Source: Sphingobium sp. JS3065 (lineage in GTDB: Bacteria > Pseudomonadota > Alphaproteobacteria > Sphingomonadales > Sphingomonadaceae). Taken from it: 64,000 bases of DNA. The notes under the pieces were generated by a model. It was not told where the DNA came from, searched no databases, and was given only the letters and a program-made list of their open reading frames with translations. Below are positions 34,943 through 46,028 of this stretch, one piece after another. Location: the NCBI RefSeq assembly GCF_026427355.1, contig NZ_CP102664.1:1426001-1490000 (forward strand). The letters are read 5' to 3'. The stretch's first letter is position 1, and the number at the start of each line of letters is the position of its first letter. Made by a program: the position numbers and the translations under genes.

Positions 34943-36809
34943 GGTCGGCCGGGACGGGCAGGACCGTTCGGGCCGGGACGGTCAACCCATCGAAGGACCG
35001 GGGAAGATCATCGCCGTTGATGTAAAGGGTAAGGCCCGACTGGCGGAACCGCATCGCCAGACAATGGCGGTCGGCGTCTTCCCACTGCGCGACGGTCAAG
35101 GGCTGGCCCTGCTCATCCAGCCATTCGACATCGGCTTGCGAAAGCCAATGCGTATCGCAAAGGTCCGGCTGCGAGGCCCGGAAGCTGGCCATGGCGAAGG
35201 CGTGCGCCTCCATCTCCCGGTCACGCCCGGCCCAGTCGATCCAGCCGATCGCATTGTCCTGCGCATAAGCGTTGTTGTTGCCCTGTTGGGATCGGCCGAA
35301 CTCGTCCCCCGCCGTCAGCATGATCGTGCCGCGCGAGCAGAACAGCGTGCCGAGCAGAGCCTCGATATCCCGCCGCCGGGCCTTCTGCACGACAGGCTCG
35401 TCGGTCGCCCCTTCGACCCCGTTGTTCCAACTGAAATTCTCGCCATGGCCATCGCGATTCTGCTCGCCATTGGCCTCATTATGCTTGTGCGCATAGGCGG
35501 TGAGGTCCGCCAGCGTGAAGCCGTCATGGGCGGCCAGGAAATTGACGGTGCGGGTGGCGGGAGCATCGCCGAATATGTCCGACGATCCGGCAAGGCGCGT
35601 CGCCAGCGCGCCGATCATGCCGCGATCCCCGCGCCAGAAACGCCGCAGATCGTCGCGATAGCGATCATTCCATTCCAGCCACCCCGCGCCGAAATCACCA
35701 AGCCGATAGCCGCCCGGCCCGATGTCCCACGGTTCCGCGATCAGGACGCGGCCGGACAAGAGCGGGTCGGCCCGCATCGCCTCCAGCAGCGGCGCCCGCG
35801 GATCGAAGCCGGTCGGCAGCCGCCCCAGCGCAGGGGCCAGATCGAAGCGGAAACCGTCCACCCCAGCCCGGCTGACGAAATGGCGCAACGAATCCAGGAT
35901 CAGCCGTTGCGAGACGGGATGGTTGCAGTCGATGCTGTTGCCCGTCCCCGTATCGTTGATCAGGCGGCCATCGGGTTCATGCCGGAAATAGCTGCGCGCA
36001 TCCAGGCCGCGCAGCGAAAGCGTAGGCCCCAGAGCATCGCTTTCCCCGTCATGATTATAGACCATGTCCAGGATCACGCCGATCCCCGCCGCGTGCAACG
36101 CCTCCACAGCACCCCGCAATTCCGCCATGCCGCCGGGCGCCAGACGGGGGTCGAGCGCGAAAAAGCCGACCGGATTATAGCCCCAGGCATTGCGCAGCCC
36201 CAGCGGCCCCAGATGCCGCTCGTCGATCCAGGCGTTGACCGGCATCAATTCCACCGCCGACACATGCAGGCGGCGCAGATGATCGATCACAGCGGGATGA
36301 GCCAGAGCGGCGATGGTCCCCCGCTGCGCCTCCGCTATGTCGGGATGCAGCATGGTGAACCCACGGACCTGCACTTCGTAGATCAAGCCGCCGGGGCGAA
36401 ACAACGGCGGCATGGGGTCGACCGGCGGCAGCGGCGTCCTCACCACGCCCCTGGGCATCAGCGGCGCGGTATCGCTCCCCTCCCCGCGCCGGGCGGCCAG
36501 GGCGGGATCATGGGCGAATGCCCGGTCGATTTCCGTCGCATAGGGATCGATCAGCAGCTTTTCGGGATCGAACCACAGGCCTGCAGCGGGATCATAAGGC
36601 CCGTCCGCGCGGAAGCCATAGCGCGCCCCCTCCCCCACGCCCGGCACATCGATGAACCAGATGTCCGCATCTTCCCGCGCCATCGGCAGGCGCGTTTCCC
36701 GGTCATCGGCATCGAACAGGCAGAGCCAAAGCTGCTCCGCATCGGGCGAATGGACGCGAAAACGGGTTCCCAGCGCATGGATTTCCGGCCCCGGCGCGGC
36801 CCGCTTCAT
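34905..36809 (-). CDS. glgX: Glycogen debranching enzyme
   Basis: Hydrolyses alpha-1,6 branches of limit dextrins. It has 634 residues from the ATG at 36809, which overlaps the glgA stop as ATGA. An N-terminal CBM48-like domain (FRVHSPDAEQLWLCLFDADD) precedes a GH13 barrel with YNHDGESD, GFRFDLAPAL (nucleophile Asp), LIAEPWD (acid Glu) and FLAAHDGFTL (His-Asp). The final dozen residues (LNAPAVGSVRRS) are antisense to the acyl-CoA dehydrogenase remnant, so the natural tail may have been replaced. It is last in the glgP-B-C-A-X operon. Confidence 0.94.
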   Translation of the reverse strand: MKRAAPGPEIHALGTRFRVHSPDAEQLWLCLFDADDRETRLPMAREDADIWFIDVPGVGEGARYGFRADGPYDPAAGLWFDPEKLLIDPYATEIDRAFAHDPALAARRGEGSDTAPLMPRGVVRTPLPPVDPMPPLFRPGGLIYEVQVRGFTMLHPDIAEAQRGTIAALAHPAVIDHLRRLHVSAVELMPVNAWIDERHLGPLGLRNAWGYNPVGFFALDPRLAPGGMAELRGAVEALHAAGIGVILDMVYNHDGESDALGPTLSLRGLDARSYFRHEPDGRLINDTGTGNSIDCNHPVSQRLILDSLRHFVSRAGVDGFRFDLAPALGRLPTGFDPRAPLLEAMRADPLLSGRVLIAEPWDIGPGGYRLGDFGAGWLEWNDRYRDDLRRFWRGDRGMIGALATRLAGSSDIFGDAPATRTVNFLAAHDGFTLADLTAYAHKHNEANGEQNRDGHGENFSWNNGVEGATDEPVVQKARRRDIEALLGTLFCSRGTIMLTAGDEFGRSQQGNNNAYAQDNAIGWIDWAGRDREMEAHAFAMASFRASQPDLCDTHWLSQADVEWLDEQGQPLTVAQWEDADRHCLAMRFRQSGLTLYINGDDLPRSFDGLTVPARTVLPVPADLNAPAVGSVRRS

Positions 36810-38266
36810 GCCGCCTCTTGGACAAGCGCCCGGAACAGTTCGGCATAGCGCGCCGCGCTGCGGGTCCAGGAAAAGTCCGCCCGCATCCCCGCCCGTTGCA
36901 TCGCCTGCCAGTCCGGCTTGTGCGCGTGCAGCCGGATGGCCCGCGCAATCGCGCCATGCAGCGCCAGCGGATCGGATGGCGGGAAGACGATGCCCGTCGC
37001 GACCCCCGCGCTGACGGCGGCTTCGTTGGCGTCGATCACCGTATCGGCCAGCCCGCCGACCCGCGCCACCACCGGCACGCAGCCATAACGCAGCCCGTAA
37101 AGCTGCGTCAGGCCGCAAGGTTCGAAGCGGGATGGGATCAGGATCGCATCGCCGCCCGCCTGCATCAGATGGGACAGCGGCTCGTCATAGCCGATCTGCG
37201 CGCCTACCCGTCCGCGATGCCGGTCCGCCGCCGCCAGAAAAGCGCCCTCCAGCGGATGGTCGCCCGATCCCAGCACCGCCAGCTTGCCGCCAAGGCCCAC
37301 CAGATGATCGATCGCGCCCATCACCATATCCATGCCCTTCTGCCATGTCAGGCGGCTGACGATGATGAAGATCGGCGCGTCGTCGCGATCCAGGACGAAA
37401 TGCGATTCCAGCGCCCGGCGATTCGCGTTCCGCCCGCCCAGCGCCCGCGCGCTGAACGGCTTGGCGATCAGCGGATCGGCGGCGGGGTTCCAGATGGCGG
37501 TATCGACGCCGTTCAATATGCCGTGCAGCCGGTCCGCCCGCCCGTCGATCAACCCGTCCAGCCCCATGCCATGCACCGGAGAGCGGATTTCGTCGGCATA
37601 GGTGGGGCTGACGGTGGTGATGGCGTCGGCGGAGACCAGACCCGCCTTCAAATAGCCGGTGCCGCCATAATATTCGACCCCGTCGACACCCCAGGCTTCG
37701 GGCGGCAGGCCGAGATGGGGGAAGACATCCGCGCCGAAACGGCCCTGAAAGGCCAGGTTGTGGATCGTCACCACCTTGGGCACGGCATGGGCGGGGCCGA
37801 AGCGCATATAGGTGGCGGTCATCGCCCCCTGCCAGTCATGCGCATGGACCAGATCGGGCCGCCAGCCCTTCACCCCTTCAGCCGCTATGTCCGCGCCTGC
37901 GCGGGACAGGGCGGCGAAGCGTTTCCAATTGTCGCCCCATTCCCCGCCAGCGGAATCGCCATAGGGACCGCCTTCCCGCGCGAAGAAATCCGGCGCGTCC
38001 AGCACCAGCAGGTCGAGATCGCCCAGCTTGGCGGCCAGCAGCGTGGCAGGGGCGCCGAACAGCGCGTCATAGCGCCGCACGACCTTCGCCTTGCCCAGCC
38101 GCGAGAGAATGGAGGGATAGCCCGGCACCAGCGTCCGCACGGCAATATCATGTCCGGCCAGCGCGCCGGGCAAGGCGCCCGCCACATCGGCCAGCCCGCC
38201 CGTCTTGACCAGCGGATAGATTTCGGAGGCGACCGAAAGCACCTGCATCATAGCCGTCTTGCTCAA
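36806..38266 (-). CDS. glgA: Glycogen synthase (ADP-glucose-dependent)
   Basis: A GT5 glycosyltransferase that elongates alpha-1,4-glucan from ADP-glucose. It has 486 residues, normal for bacterial GlgA. SVASEIYPLVKTGGLADVAGALP contains the KTGGL ADP-glucose-binding lysine. VHAHDWQGAM and VTIHNLAFQGRFG are in the first Rossmann domain. IIVSRLTWQKGMDM and PSRFEPCGLTQLYGLRYG (catalytic E-x7-E region) are in the second. Starts at 38266 or at the Met six or seven codons later are both possible. It is three bases from the glgC stop and overlaps glgX by four. Confidence 0.97.
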   Translation of the reverse strand: MSKTAMMQVLSVASEIYPLVKTGGLADVAGALPGALAGHDIAVRTLVPGYPSILSRLGKAKVVRRYDALFGAPATLLAAKLGDLDLLVLDAPDFFAREGGPYGDSAGGEWGDNWKRFAALSRAGADIAAEGVKGWRPDLVHAHDWQGAMTATYMRFGPAHAVPKVVTIHNLAFQGRFGADVFPHLGLPPEAWGVDGVEYYGGTGYLKAGLVSADAITTVSPTYADEIRSPVHGMGLDGLIDGRADRLHGILNGVDTAIWNPAADPLIAKPFSARALGGRNANRRALESHFVLDRDDAPIFIIVSRLTWQKGMDMVMGAIDHLVGLGGKLAVLGSGDHPLEGAFLAAADRHRGRVGAQIGYDEPLSHLMQAGGDAILIPSRFEPCGLTQLYGLRYGCVPVVARVGGLADTVIDANEAAVSAGVATGIVFPPSDPLALHGAIARAIRLHAHKPDWQAMQRAGMRADFSWTRSAARYAELFRALVQEAA

Positions 38267-38269
38267 GGA

Positions 38270-39529
38270 TCAGTCCACCAGCCGTTCGATCATATATGGG
38301 GTGATCAGCGTCACGCCGCTGTCGGTGCGCCGGAAACGCCGCGCATCATGGTCGGGATGTTCGCCCACGATCAGGCCGGGCGGGATGATGACCCCCGAAT
38401 CCAGCACGCATTTATGCAGCCGCGCCCCGCGCCCGATCACGCAGTCCGGCATGATGACGCTTTCCGTGACGGAGGAGAAGCTGTGCGTGCGCACCCCGGA
38501 AAAAAGCAGGCTGCGATGGAGCGACGACCCCGACACGATGCATCCGCCCGCGACCAGAGAGGATGTGGCCGACCCGCGCCGCCCCTCCTCATTATGCACG
38601 AACTTGGCGGGCGGGGTGACTTCGGAATAGGTCCAGAGCGGCCAGCTGCGGTCATAAAGGTCCAGCGAGGGCACCACGTCGGTCAGGTCGACATTGGCCT
38701 GCCAATAGGCGTCGATGGTGCCGACATCGCGCCAATAGGGCACCGGCTCGCTTTCGGCGCGCACGCAACTGTTGGAAAAGCGGTGGGCGACGGCTTTGCC
38801 ATGGGCGACGATATGAGGGATGATGTCGCCGCCGAAATCGCGCTTGCTGTGGGGATCGGCCGCATCCCGCCGCAATTCCTCGATCAGGAAGGCGGTGCGG
38901 AAGACATAGATGCCCATGGACGCCAGCGCCACGCCCGGACTGCCCGGTATATGCGGCGGGTTCTTCGGCTTTTCGACGAAGGCGGTGATGACGTCCTGCT
39001 CATCCACATGCATGACGCCGAAGCCGCTGGCTTCCTTCACCGGCACCTCCATGCAGCCGACAGTGACGTCCGCGCCGCTGTCGACATGCTGCTGCAGCAT
39101 CAGTTCATAGTCCATCTTGTAGACATGGTCGCCCGCCAGGATGACCATATATTCGGGCGCATAATCCTCGATGATGTCGATATTCTGGAACACGGCGTCG
39201 GCCGTGCCCTCATACCATTGGCTTTCCGACACGCGCTGGCTGGCGGGCAGGATGTCGAAGCTTTCGTTGCGTTCGGGCCGCAGGAAGTTCCAGCCGCGCT
39301 GAAGGTGCCGGATCAGCGAATGCGCCTTATACTGGGTCGCGACGCCGATGCGCCGGATGCCGCTGTTCAGCGCATTGGACAGCGCGAAATCGATGATCCG
39401 CGCCTTGCCGCCGAAATGGACCGCAGGCTTGGCGCGGCGGTCGGTCAGTTCGGCCAGACGGCTGCCGCGTCCCCCCGCCAGCACATAGGCCATGGCGTCA
39501 CGGGCGATCGGCTGGTGTCTTGGCTGCAT
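38270..39529 (-). CDS. glgC: Glucose-1-phosphate adenylyltransferase (ADP-glucose pyrophosphorylase)
   Basis: Makes ADP-glucose, the committed and allosterically controlled step of glycogen synthesis. It has 419 residues. The N-terminal [27 protein letters not shown] is the nucleotidyltransferase loop. [12 protein letters not shown] and [13 protein letters not shown] follow, and a left-handed beta-helix fills the C-terminus. I chose the ATG at 39529, where GAGG and an upstream AGGAG precede it; an ATG at 39547 is in frame. It sits between glgB (50 bases) and glgA. Confidence 0.97.
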   Translation of the reverse strand: MQPRHQPIARDAMAYVLAGGRGSRLAELTDRRAKPAVHFGGKARIIDFALSNALNSGIRRIGVATQYKAHSLIRHLQRGWNFLRPERNESFDILPASQRVSESQWYEGTADAVFQNIDIIEDYAPEYMVILAGDHVYKMDYELMLQQHVDSGADVTVGCMEVPVKEASGFGVMHVDEQDVITAFVEKPKNPPHIPGSPGVALASMGIYVFRTAFLIEELRRDAADPHSKRDFGGDIIPHIVAHGKAVAHRFSNSCVRAESEPVPYWRDVGTIDAYWQANVDLTDVVPSLDLYDRSWPLWTYSEVTPPAKFVHNEEGRRGSATSSLVAGGCIVSGSSLHRSLLFSGVRTHSFSSVTESVIMPDCVIGRGARLHKCVLDSGVIIPPGLIVGEHPDHDARRFRRTDSGVTLITPYMIERLVD

Positions 39530-39579
39530 CGGCCTCTTCTCCTTCATCCCCGCAGGCGCTTGGCTTCCGCCCGTCGGTC

Positions 39580-41742
39580 TCAATAGTCCAGTTCCAGCAT
39601 CAACGTGCCGAAGGGCGGGATGGTGACATGGGCCCATCCTTCCTCATCGGCGGTGACGATTCCCATATTCCCCGCGCCGCTGCCGCCATATTCCGCCGCG
39701 TCGCTGTTCATGATCTCCCGCCAGCGTCCGCCCGACGGCAGGCGCATGCGGTATCCATGGCGCAAGTGCGGCGTGAAATGGCTGATGACGACGATGGGCG
39801 CGGCGCCGGGCGCGCGCCGGACCCAGGCGAAGACCGAATCCGCCGCCGCGTCGACCAGCACCCATTCGAACCCCTCCACCTCGCAATCGCGGGCATGGAG
39901 CGCCGGGCGGGAACGGTAGAGGCGGTTGAGGTCGCCCACCAGCAACTGCACGCCCAGATGCGGCTTGTGATCCAGCAGGTGCCAGTCGAGCGCCCGTTCC
40001 TCGCTCCATTCGTCGCGCTGCGCGAATTCCTGCCCCATGAACAGCAGCTTCTTGCCGGGATAGCCCCACATCATCGCGTAATAGGCACGCAGGGTCGCGA
40101 ATTTCTGCCAGTCGTCGCCTGCCATCTTGTGCAGCAGGGACGATTTGCCGTGCACCACCTCGTCGTGGCTCAGCGCCAGCACGAAATTCTCGGTAAAGGC
40201 ATAAAGCAGGCCGAAGGTGATGTCGTCATGATGATGGGCGCGATGCACCGGATCGCGCGCCAGATAGCGCAGCGTGTCGTGCATGAAGCCCATATTCCAT
40301 TTGAAGCCGAAGCCCAGGCCCCCTTCATGGACGGGGTGGGAGACATTGGGCCAGCTCGTGGATTCCTCGGCTATGGTCATGATGCCGCCATGGGCGCCAT
40401 AGAGCGCCCTGTTCATCTGCTGGAGGAATTCGACCGCCTCCACATTCTCCCGCCCGCCATGCTTGTTGGGAATCCACTCCCCTTCCTTGCGGCTATAGTC
40501 GAGGTAGAGCATCGACGCGACGGCATCGACCCGCAGCCCGTCGACATGATAGCGCTCCGCCCAGAACAGCGCGTTGTTGACAAGGAACTGCGCCACCTCG
40601 CGCCGCCCGAAATTGTAGATGGCGGTGTTCCAGTCCGGGTGGAAGCCCTTGCGCGGGTCTTCATGCTCGTAGAGGGCCGTGCCGTCGAACCGCGCCAGCC
40701 CATGGGCATCCGTCGGAAAATGCGCCGGCACCCAGTCCAGGATGACGCCGACCCCCGCCCGATGCGCGCCGTCCACGAAGCGGGCGAAACCCTGCGGATC
40801 GCCGAAGCGCGCCGTCGGGGCGTAAAGGCCGGTGGTCTGATAACCCCAGCTTGGATCATAGGGAAATTCGCTGATCGGCAGGAATTCGATATGGGTGAAG
40901 CCCATGCCCACCACATAGGGGATCAGCCGGTGGGCCAGCGCATCCCAGGTCAGGAAATTCCCGTCATCGTCGCGCTGCCATGACCCGGCATGCACTTCGT
41001 AGACGGCGATGGGTTCGCGGCGCGGATCGGCCCTTTGCCAATGGGCGCGGTGGCGCTCGTCACCCCAGACATGATCCGGCGCCGCCGCCACGATGGAGGC
41101 GGTCGCGGGGCGCAATTCGGACCGGAAGGCGAAGGGATCGGCCTTGAGCGGCAGGGTTTCGCCGTACGGCCCGACAATCTCGAACTTGTAGGCGCTGCCG
41201 ACGCCCACTTCGGGCAGGAAGATTTCCCACACCCCGGCATCCTGCCGCCGACGCATCGGCCCCCGGCGGCCGTCCCAGCGATTGAAGTCGCCCACCACCG
41301 ACACGCGCCTGGCATTGGGCGCCCAGACCGCGAAATGCGTGCCCTCCACCCCTTCATGGGCGATGACATGCGCGCCCATCTTGTCGAACAGCCGGGCATG
41401 CGATCCTTCGGCGAAATAATGATCGTCCATCGGCCCCAGAACCGGGCCGAAGCTGTAGGGATCGATCAGACTATATTTGCCGCCGTCGGCATAGCTGGCA
41501 TGATAGCGCAGCGGCTGGCGCTTGCGGATCGACAGCCTGCCGAAGAACAGCCCCGCCGGATCGATCCGGTCGAGCGTGCCGACCGCCTTGCCGTCCAGCC
41601 GGTACGCCGTGACGCTGACCGCTTCGGGCAGCAGGACGCAGGCGGTGAAGCCCTTTCCAGCCGGATGGACGCCAAGCGTCGCGAAAGGATCGTCCTCGCG
41701 TCCTTCCAGCAGCCGGGCGATCTGTTCCGGCGTCAACTCCAC
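39580..41742 (-). CDS. glgB: 1,4-alpha-glucan branching enzyme
   Basis: A GH13 enzyme that introduces alpha-1,6 branches. At 720 residues it is the long type with two N-terminal CBM48-like domains ([35 protein letters not shown]). The catalytic barrel shows [30 protein letters not shown] (nucleophile Asp), [11 protein letters not shown] (acid Glu) and [11 protein letters not shown] (His-Asp). It ends [10 protein letters not shown]. It begins 18 bases after glgP, so translation is probably continuous across the operon. Confidence 0.97.
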   Translation of the reverse strand: MELTPEQIARLLEGREDDPFATLGVHPAGKGFTACVLLPEAVSVTAYRLDGKAVGTLDRIDPAGLFFGRLSIRKRQPLRYHASYADGGKYSLIDPYSFGPVLGPMDDHYFAEGSHARLFDKMGAHVIAHEGVEGTHFAVWAPNARRVSVVGDFNRWDGRRGPMRRRQDAGVWEIFLPEVGVGSAYKFEIVGPYGETLPLKADPFAFRSELRPATASIVAAAPDHVWGDERHRAHWQRADPRREPIAVYEVHAGSWQRDDDGNFLTWDALAHRLIPYVVGMGFTHIEFLPISEFPYDPSWGYQTTGLYAPTARFGDPQGFARFVDGAHRAGVGVILDWVPAHFPTDAHGLARFDGTALYEHEDPRKGFHPDWNTAIYNFGRREVAQFLVNNALFWAERYHVDGLRVDAVASMLYLDYSRKEGEWIPNKHGGRENVEAVEFLQQMNRALYGAHGGIMTIAEESTSWPNVSHPVHEGGLGFGFKWNMGFMHDTLRYLARDPVHRAHHHDDITFGLLYAFTENFVLALSHDEVVHGKSSLLHKMAGDDWQKFATLRAYYAMMWGYPGKKLLFMGQEFAQRDEWSEERALDWHLLDHKPHLGVQLLVGDLNRLYRSRPALHARDCEVEGFEWVLVDAAADSVFAWVRRAPGAAPIVVISHFTPHLRHGYRMRLPSGGRWREIMNSDAAEYGGSGAGNMGIVTADEEGWAHVTIPPFGTLMLELDY

Positions 41743-41760
41743 GCTAACTGCGACCTCCCG

Positions 41761-44229
41761 TCAAACCGGCACCTTCCAGATTTCGCGTGCATATTCCCTG
41801 ATCGTCCGGTCGGAGGAGAACCATCCCATGCGCGCCACATTGTGGATCGCCATCTTCGCCCACAGCGCCTGATCGCGCCACATCGCATCCACCCGCCGCT
41901 GGGCGGAGGAATAGCTGTCGAAATCGGCGGCCACCATGAACCAGTCATGATCGTAGATACCCTGCACCAGATCCTTGTAGCGATCCGGATCGTCCGGTGA
42001 AAAGACGCCGCTGGCGATAGCGTCCAGCGCCTGCCCCAGTTCCCGGCTCTGCGCGATGACTTCGCGTGGTTGATATCCCTGCGCGCGCCGTTCGTTCACC
42101 TGCGCGGCGGTCAGGCCGAAGATCACGATATTCTCTTCACCCACATGGTCGCGCATCTCGACATTGGCGCCGTCCAGCGTGCCGATGGTAAGCGCGCCGT
42201 TGACCGCGAACTTCATGTTGCCGGTGCCGGACGCCTCCATGCCCGCGGTCGAAATCTGCTCCGACAGGTCCGCCGCCGGGATCATCACCTCCGCCATGCT
42301 GACATTGTAATTGGGCACGAACTGCACCTTCAGCAGGCCCTGCACGGCGGGATCGTGATTGACCGCCCGCGCCACATCGCCCGCCAGCTTGATGATCAGC
42401 TTGGCATTATGATAGCTGGACGCCGCCTTGCCGCCGAACAGCTTCACGCGGGGCACCCAGTCCTTTTCCGGGTGCGACCGGATCTGGTCGTAGAGCGACA
42501 CCGCCTCGACGATGTTGAGCAACTGCCGCTTATATTCGTGGATGCGCTTGATCTGGATGTCGAACAGCGCCGCCGGATCGATCCGCGCATTCACCCGCTG
42601 CCGCAGCAGATCAGCCAGCGCCACCTTGTTGGCGCGCTTGACGCCCAGGAACTTCTCCTGAAACCCACTGTCGTCGGCGAACGGATCGAGATCGCGCAAC
42701 GCTTCGGGATCGTCCATGAAACGGTCGCCTATCGCTTCCCGGATCAGCTCGAACAGCCCATGATTGCACTGCATCAGCCAGCGGCGGAAGGTCACGCCAT
42801 TGGTCTTGTTGTTGATCCGCGCCGGGTAAAGCCGGTGGAAATCGGCGAACACCGTCTCCTTCATCAGCTCGGTATGCAGCGCCGACACGCCGTTCACGCT
42901 ATGCGACCCGGCGAAGGCCAGGTTGCCCATGCGCACCCGCCGCTCCCCGCCTTCATCGATCAGGGAGATGGTGCCGATAGCCCGGTCATCGAAATGGCCC
43001 GACCGCCGCGCTTCGCCCAGCAGGCGGCTGTTCACCGCATAGACGATCTGCATGTGCCGGGGCAGAAGCCGCTCGAACAGGGGCACCGGCCAGCTTTCCA
43101 GCGCTTCGGGCAGCAGCGTGTGATTGGTGTAGCTGAAGACCCGCCGCGTCAGTTCCCACGCCTCATCGAAATCCAGCCCGTGATGATCGAGCAATATCCG
43201 CATCAACTCCGCCACCGCGACGGCGGGATGGGTGTCGTTAAGCTGGATCGCCGCCTTGTCCGGCAGCGTCCGCACGTCGCCGAAATATTGGATGTGCCGC
43301 CGGACGATGTCCTGCAACGAAGCGGAGGAGAAGAAATATTCCTGCCGCAGCCGCAATTCCTGCCCCGCAGGCGAACTGTCGGCGGGATAGAGCACCCGCG
43401 TCAACGCCTCCGCCCGGTTGCTCTCGGTCAGCGCACCCAGATGGTCGCCCGCATTGAACCGGTCGAGCAGGATCGGGTCGATCGGCTGCGCTTCCCACAG
43501 CCGCAGCGTATTCACCCGCTTGCCCCGCCAGCCCGCGATGGGCGTGTCATAGGGGGTGGCGATCACCCGCTCGGCGGGCCGCCAGCGCATCTGGTGCGGG
43601 CTGGCATCCTCATTTTCCGACGGATCGACCCGGCCGCCAAAGCCGATCTCATAACTCGCCTCGCGCCGCTCGAATTCCCAGGGATTGCCATGCGTCAGCC
43701 AGGTTTCCGGCAGTTCCACCTGCCAGCCGTCCGAAATCTCCTGCCGGAACATGCCGTTCACATAGCGTATGCCATAGCCATAGGCGGGCACGTCGACCGT
43801 CGCCATGCTCTCCATGAAGCAGGCCGCCAGCCGCCCCAGACCGCCATTGCCCAGCGCCGCGTCCGGTTCCAGCGCGGCGATGATGTCGATGTCGACGCCC
43901 AGCGAAGCCAGCGCCGCCTGCATGTCGTCCAGCATTTCCATGTTGGACGCGGCGTCGCGCATCAGGCGGCCGATCAGGAATTCCAGGCTCAGATAATAGA
44001 CCCGGCGCCCCTGTTCCTCATAGGTTTTCTGGGTGGAATCGATCCATGCATCGATCACCCGGTCGCGAATGGCCAGGATGACGGCGTGCAGCCAGTCATG
44101 CGGCTTGGCCGCCTCCGCATTCTTGCCGATGCGATAGGTCAGCCGCTCCACGATCTCATGGGCAAGAACCTGGGGATCGACCTGCCGGGGAGCCGGTTTG
44201 GGAAGAGTGGATTGGCCTTTGAGGTTCAT
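41761..44229 (-). CDS. glgP: Glycogen phosphorylase
   Basis: Releases glucose 1-phosphate from glycogen ends. A GT35 enzyme of 822 residues, normal length. It has YYLSLEFLIGR, NGGLGRLAACFMES, QLNDTHPAVAV, IPAADLSEQISTAGMEASGT and GNMKFAVNGALTIGT, where the Lys binds PLP. It is the first gene of glgP-glgB-glgC-glgA-glgX, so degradation and synthesis are transcribed together. The upstream gap of 86 bases to the serine hydrolase is AT-rich near 44290-44320 and could hold the promoter, but no clean boxes are evident. Confidence 0.97.
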   Translation of the reverse strand: MNLKGQSTLPKPAPRQVDPQVLAHEIVERLTYRIGKNAEAAKPHDWLHAVILAIRDRVIDAWIDSTQKTYEEQGRRVYYLSLEFLIGRLMRDAASNMEMLDDMQAALASLGVDIDIIAALEPDAALGNGGLGRLAACFMESMATVDVPAYGYGIRYVNGMFRQEISDGWQVELPETWLTHGNPWEFERREASYEIGFGGRVDPSENEDASPHQMRWRPAERVIATPYDTPIAGWRGKRVNTLRLWEAQPIDPILLDRFNAGDHLGALTESNRAEALTRVLYPADSSPAGQELRLRQEYFFSSASLQDIVRRHIQYFGDVRTLPDKAAIQLNDTHPAVAVAELMRILLDHHGLDFDEAWELTRRVFSYTNHTLLPEALESWPVPLFERLLPRHMQIVYAVNSRLLGEARRSGHFDDRAIGTISLIDEGGERRVRMGNLAFAGSHSVNGVSALHTELMKETVFADFHRLYPARINNKTNGVTFRRWLMQCNHGLFELIREAIGDRFMDDPEALRDLDPFADDSGFQEKFLGVKRANKVALADLLRQRVNARIDPAALFDIQIKRIHEYKRQLLNIVEAVSLYDQIRSHPEKDWVPRVKLFGGKAASSYHNAKLIIKLAGDVARAVNHDPAVQGLLKVQFVPNYNVSMAEVMIPAADLSEQISTAGMEASGTGNMKFAVNGALTIGTLDGANVEMRDHVGEENIVIFGLTAAQVNERRAQGYQPREVIAQSRELGQALDAIASGVFSPDDPDRYKDLVQGIYDHDWFMVAADFDSYSSAQRRVDAMWRDQALWAKMAIHNVARMGWFSSDRTIREYAREIWKVPV

Positions 44230-44315
44230 GGGCGTGCCCCTTTTGCCGCGCGTTCACAGGGATGATTGCATGCCCCCTGCCCCTCGCCAACAGCAAATTT
44301 TGCAGCGCAGCAAAT

Positions 44316-45524
44316 TTAATCGGGATTTCCCCGCCGGTCGATGATCGCATCACGCAGGCCGCGCCGCAATTCGGCCCGCACCGGATGGACGTTGGAGGGG
44401 AAATGCTGGGTCATGAAGATGCCGATCAGCCGCTCCACCGGATCGATGAAGAAGAAGGTCGAAAACACCCCGCCCCAATAATATTCCCGCGTCCGCAGAT
44501 CGACCGCAAAGCCCAGCCCGAAGCCAAGCCCGGCATAGTCCGCCTCGCTGAACATGGAGGATGACAGGCTGGAAAGATCACGCCCGTCCGGCAGGTGATT
44601 GGCATGCATCGCCGCCACCGTTTCCGGCGTCAGCAGGCGGGCCCCGTCCAGTTCCCCGCCGCGCAGCAGCATCCGGGCGAATCGGTGATAATCCGCCATG
44701 CAGGACACAAGGCCGCCGCCGCCCGAACGCAGGCGAAGCGGCCTGCGCCATCCGCTGCGCGAACCGCGATCATAGAGGGACAGGGTTCGATCCTGCCCCA
44801 ATTGCCAGGCGTCCGTCATCCGCCCGACGCGATCCTCCGGCAGTTCGAAGAAAGTGTCCGCCATGCCCAGCGGATCGAAGATGCGCTCCCGGAAAAACCG
44901 CTCCAGATCGAGGCCGCTCAGGCGCTCCACCACGACGCCCAGCACATCGGTCGACACCGAATAATTCCACCGCTCGCCCGGCGAAAATTCCAGCGGCAAA
45001 GCCGCGAGCGCGGCGATGAACTCGTCCGAACTGCGCTTCTGCTGAAATTCGTCCAGCCCCAATTCCCGATAGCGCGCATCGATTTCCGTCTGCCGCTGCA
45101 AGCCATAGGTAAGGCCGGACGTATGCCGCAACAGGTCGATCATCAGCATCGGCCGCGCCATCCGCCCGCCATCGGCGCCCACCGCCAGACCGGCAAATTC
45201 CGGCAACGCCTTCGCCACCGGATCGTCCAGCGCGACCAGCCCCTGCTCCACCAGCATCATGAAGGCGACCGACGTCACCGGCTTGGTCATGGAGGCGATG
45301 CGATAGAGCGCGTCCTCGCGAAGCGGCTCCCCCGTCTCCCGCGCCACGCCGCTGTGGACGGAGACAAGCGGCCGCTCATCCCGCGACACCAGCAACTGCA
45401 TATGGGGCAGCTTGCCGGACGCGACATAGGCGCCATGAACATGCTCGGCCAGCGCCTGCAATTTTCCGGCGTCCATCCCCGCCGCCCACGCAGCCGCCGC
45501 GTCCACCTGCCCGATAAGCTGCAT
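44316..45524 (-). CDS. Beta-lactamase-fold serine hydrolase (class C/EstB-like)
   Basis: A 402-residue protein of the beta-lactamase/transpeptidase-like family. The catalytic SxxK is in YRIASMTKPVTSVA, and the Tyr of the YxN-like motif is in WNYSVSTDVLG. The C-terminal part has GGVFSTFFFIDP, where an HTG-like motif is expected. No signal peptide is visible, so it is probably a cytoplasmic esterase or peptidase and not a resistance enzyme. It reads into glgP with an 86-base gap. The substrate is unknown. Confidence 0.88.
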   Translation of the reverse strand: MQLIGQVDAAAAWAAGMDAGKLQALAEHVHGAYVASGKLPHMQLLVSRDERPLVSVHSGVARETGEPLREDALYRIASMTKPVTSVAFMMLVEQGLVALDDPVAKALPEFAGLAVGADGGRMARPMLMIDLLRHTSGLTYGLQRQTEIDARYRELGLDEFQQKRSSDEFIAALAALPLEFSPGERWNYSVSTDVLGVVVERLSGLDLERFFRERIFDPLGMADTFFELPEDRVGRMTDAWQLGQDRTLSLYDRGSRSGWRRPLRLRSGGGGLVSCMADYHRFARMLLRGGELDGARLLTPETVAAMHANHLPDGRDLSSLSSSMFSEADYAGLGFGLGFAVDLRTREYYWGGVFSTFFFIDPVERLIGIFMTQHFPSNVHPVRAELRRGLRDAIIDRRGNPD

Positions 45525-45624
45525 CGATCCTCCTGCCGGCCCTCCTATGGCAGAAAACGAAGTTCATTCCATCACCGTCATCCCGCAGTCCTGAAATCAA
45601 TGTCCCGAACCTCCGTCCCGTGCG

Positions 45625-45910
45625 CGTAGGCGGCGTGGACCAATTCGGAACTCGCCGGACCGATTTGGGGTGGAGAGCCGTCATTCCTTATCCCTCTCCC
45701 TGGAGGGAGAGGGCTGCGAAGACTTGGCAGCTTGCTGCCTTAGTCGTAGCTGGGTGAGGGGGTGCGATCCACAGGATCGCGCGGGCCGCAGGCCCGCTCC
45801 CCCTCATCCAACTCCGCCTAGGCTCCTTCGTCGCCAAGGCTCCATATCCTTCTCCCTCGAGGGAGAAGGAATGTCTTGGGTTGGCCATTCCCCAACATTC
45901 CGAATTTGCC
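45625..45910 (+). repeat. Composite extragenic repeat, copy B, with a different hairpin core
   Basis: The left arm (GCGTGGACCAATTCGGAACT, then GATTTGGGGTGGAGAGC) and right arm (AATGTCTTGGGTTGGCCATT, then CATTCCGAATTTG) match copies C and D. The core (45690-45867) is unrelated: it has CCCTCTCCCTGGAGGGAGAGG, GCGGGCC/GGCCCGC-type pairs and CCTTCTCCCTCGAGGGAGAAGG. The gap 45525-46028 between the serine hydrolase and the sigma factor contains this and nothing else recognisable. Confidence 0.75.
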
Positions 45911-46028
45911 CCCCTGGCACCGGCAAGCCCCCCTTATAAATCCCAAAGCCCTTCCACCGCTTGCCCGTTGCAACGCCCCCATCGGCCCTTTATGCCAGCC
46001 CCCTGATACCACTGGACGCAAGCTCTTC

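Noticed and set aside
36818..39586. Open frame of 922 codons antisense to glgA and glgC
   Set aside because: It spans two well-supported genes on the other strand, has an Arg/His/Gln-rich composition and matches no family.
44316..45524. Second beta-lactamase resistance gene
   Set aside because: It has the SxxK fold but no signal peptide and looks like an EstB-type esterase or peptidase.
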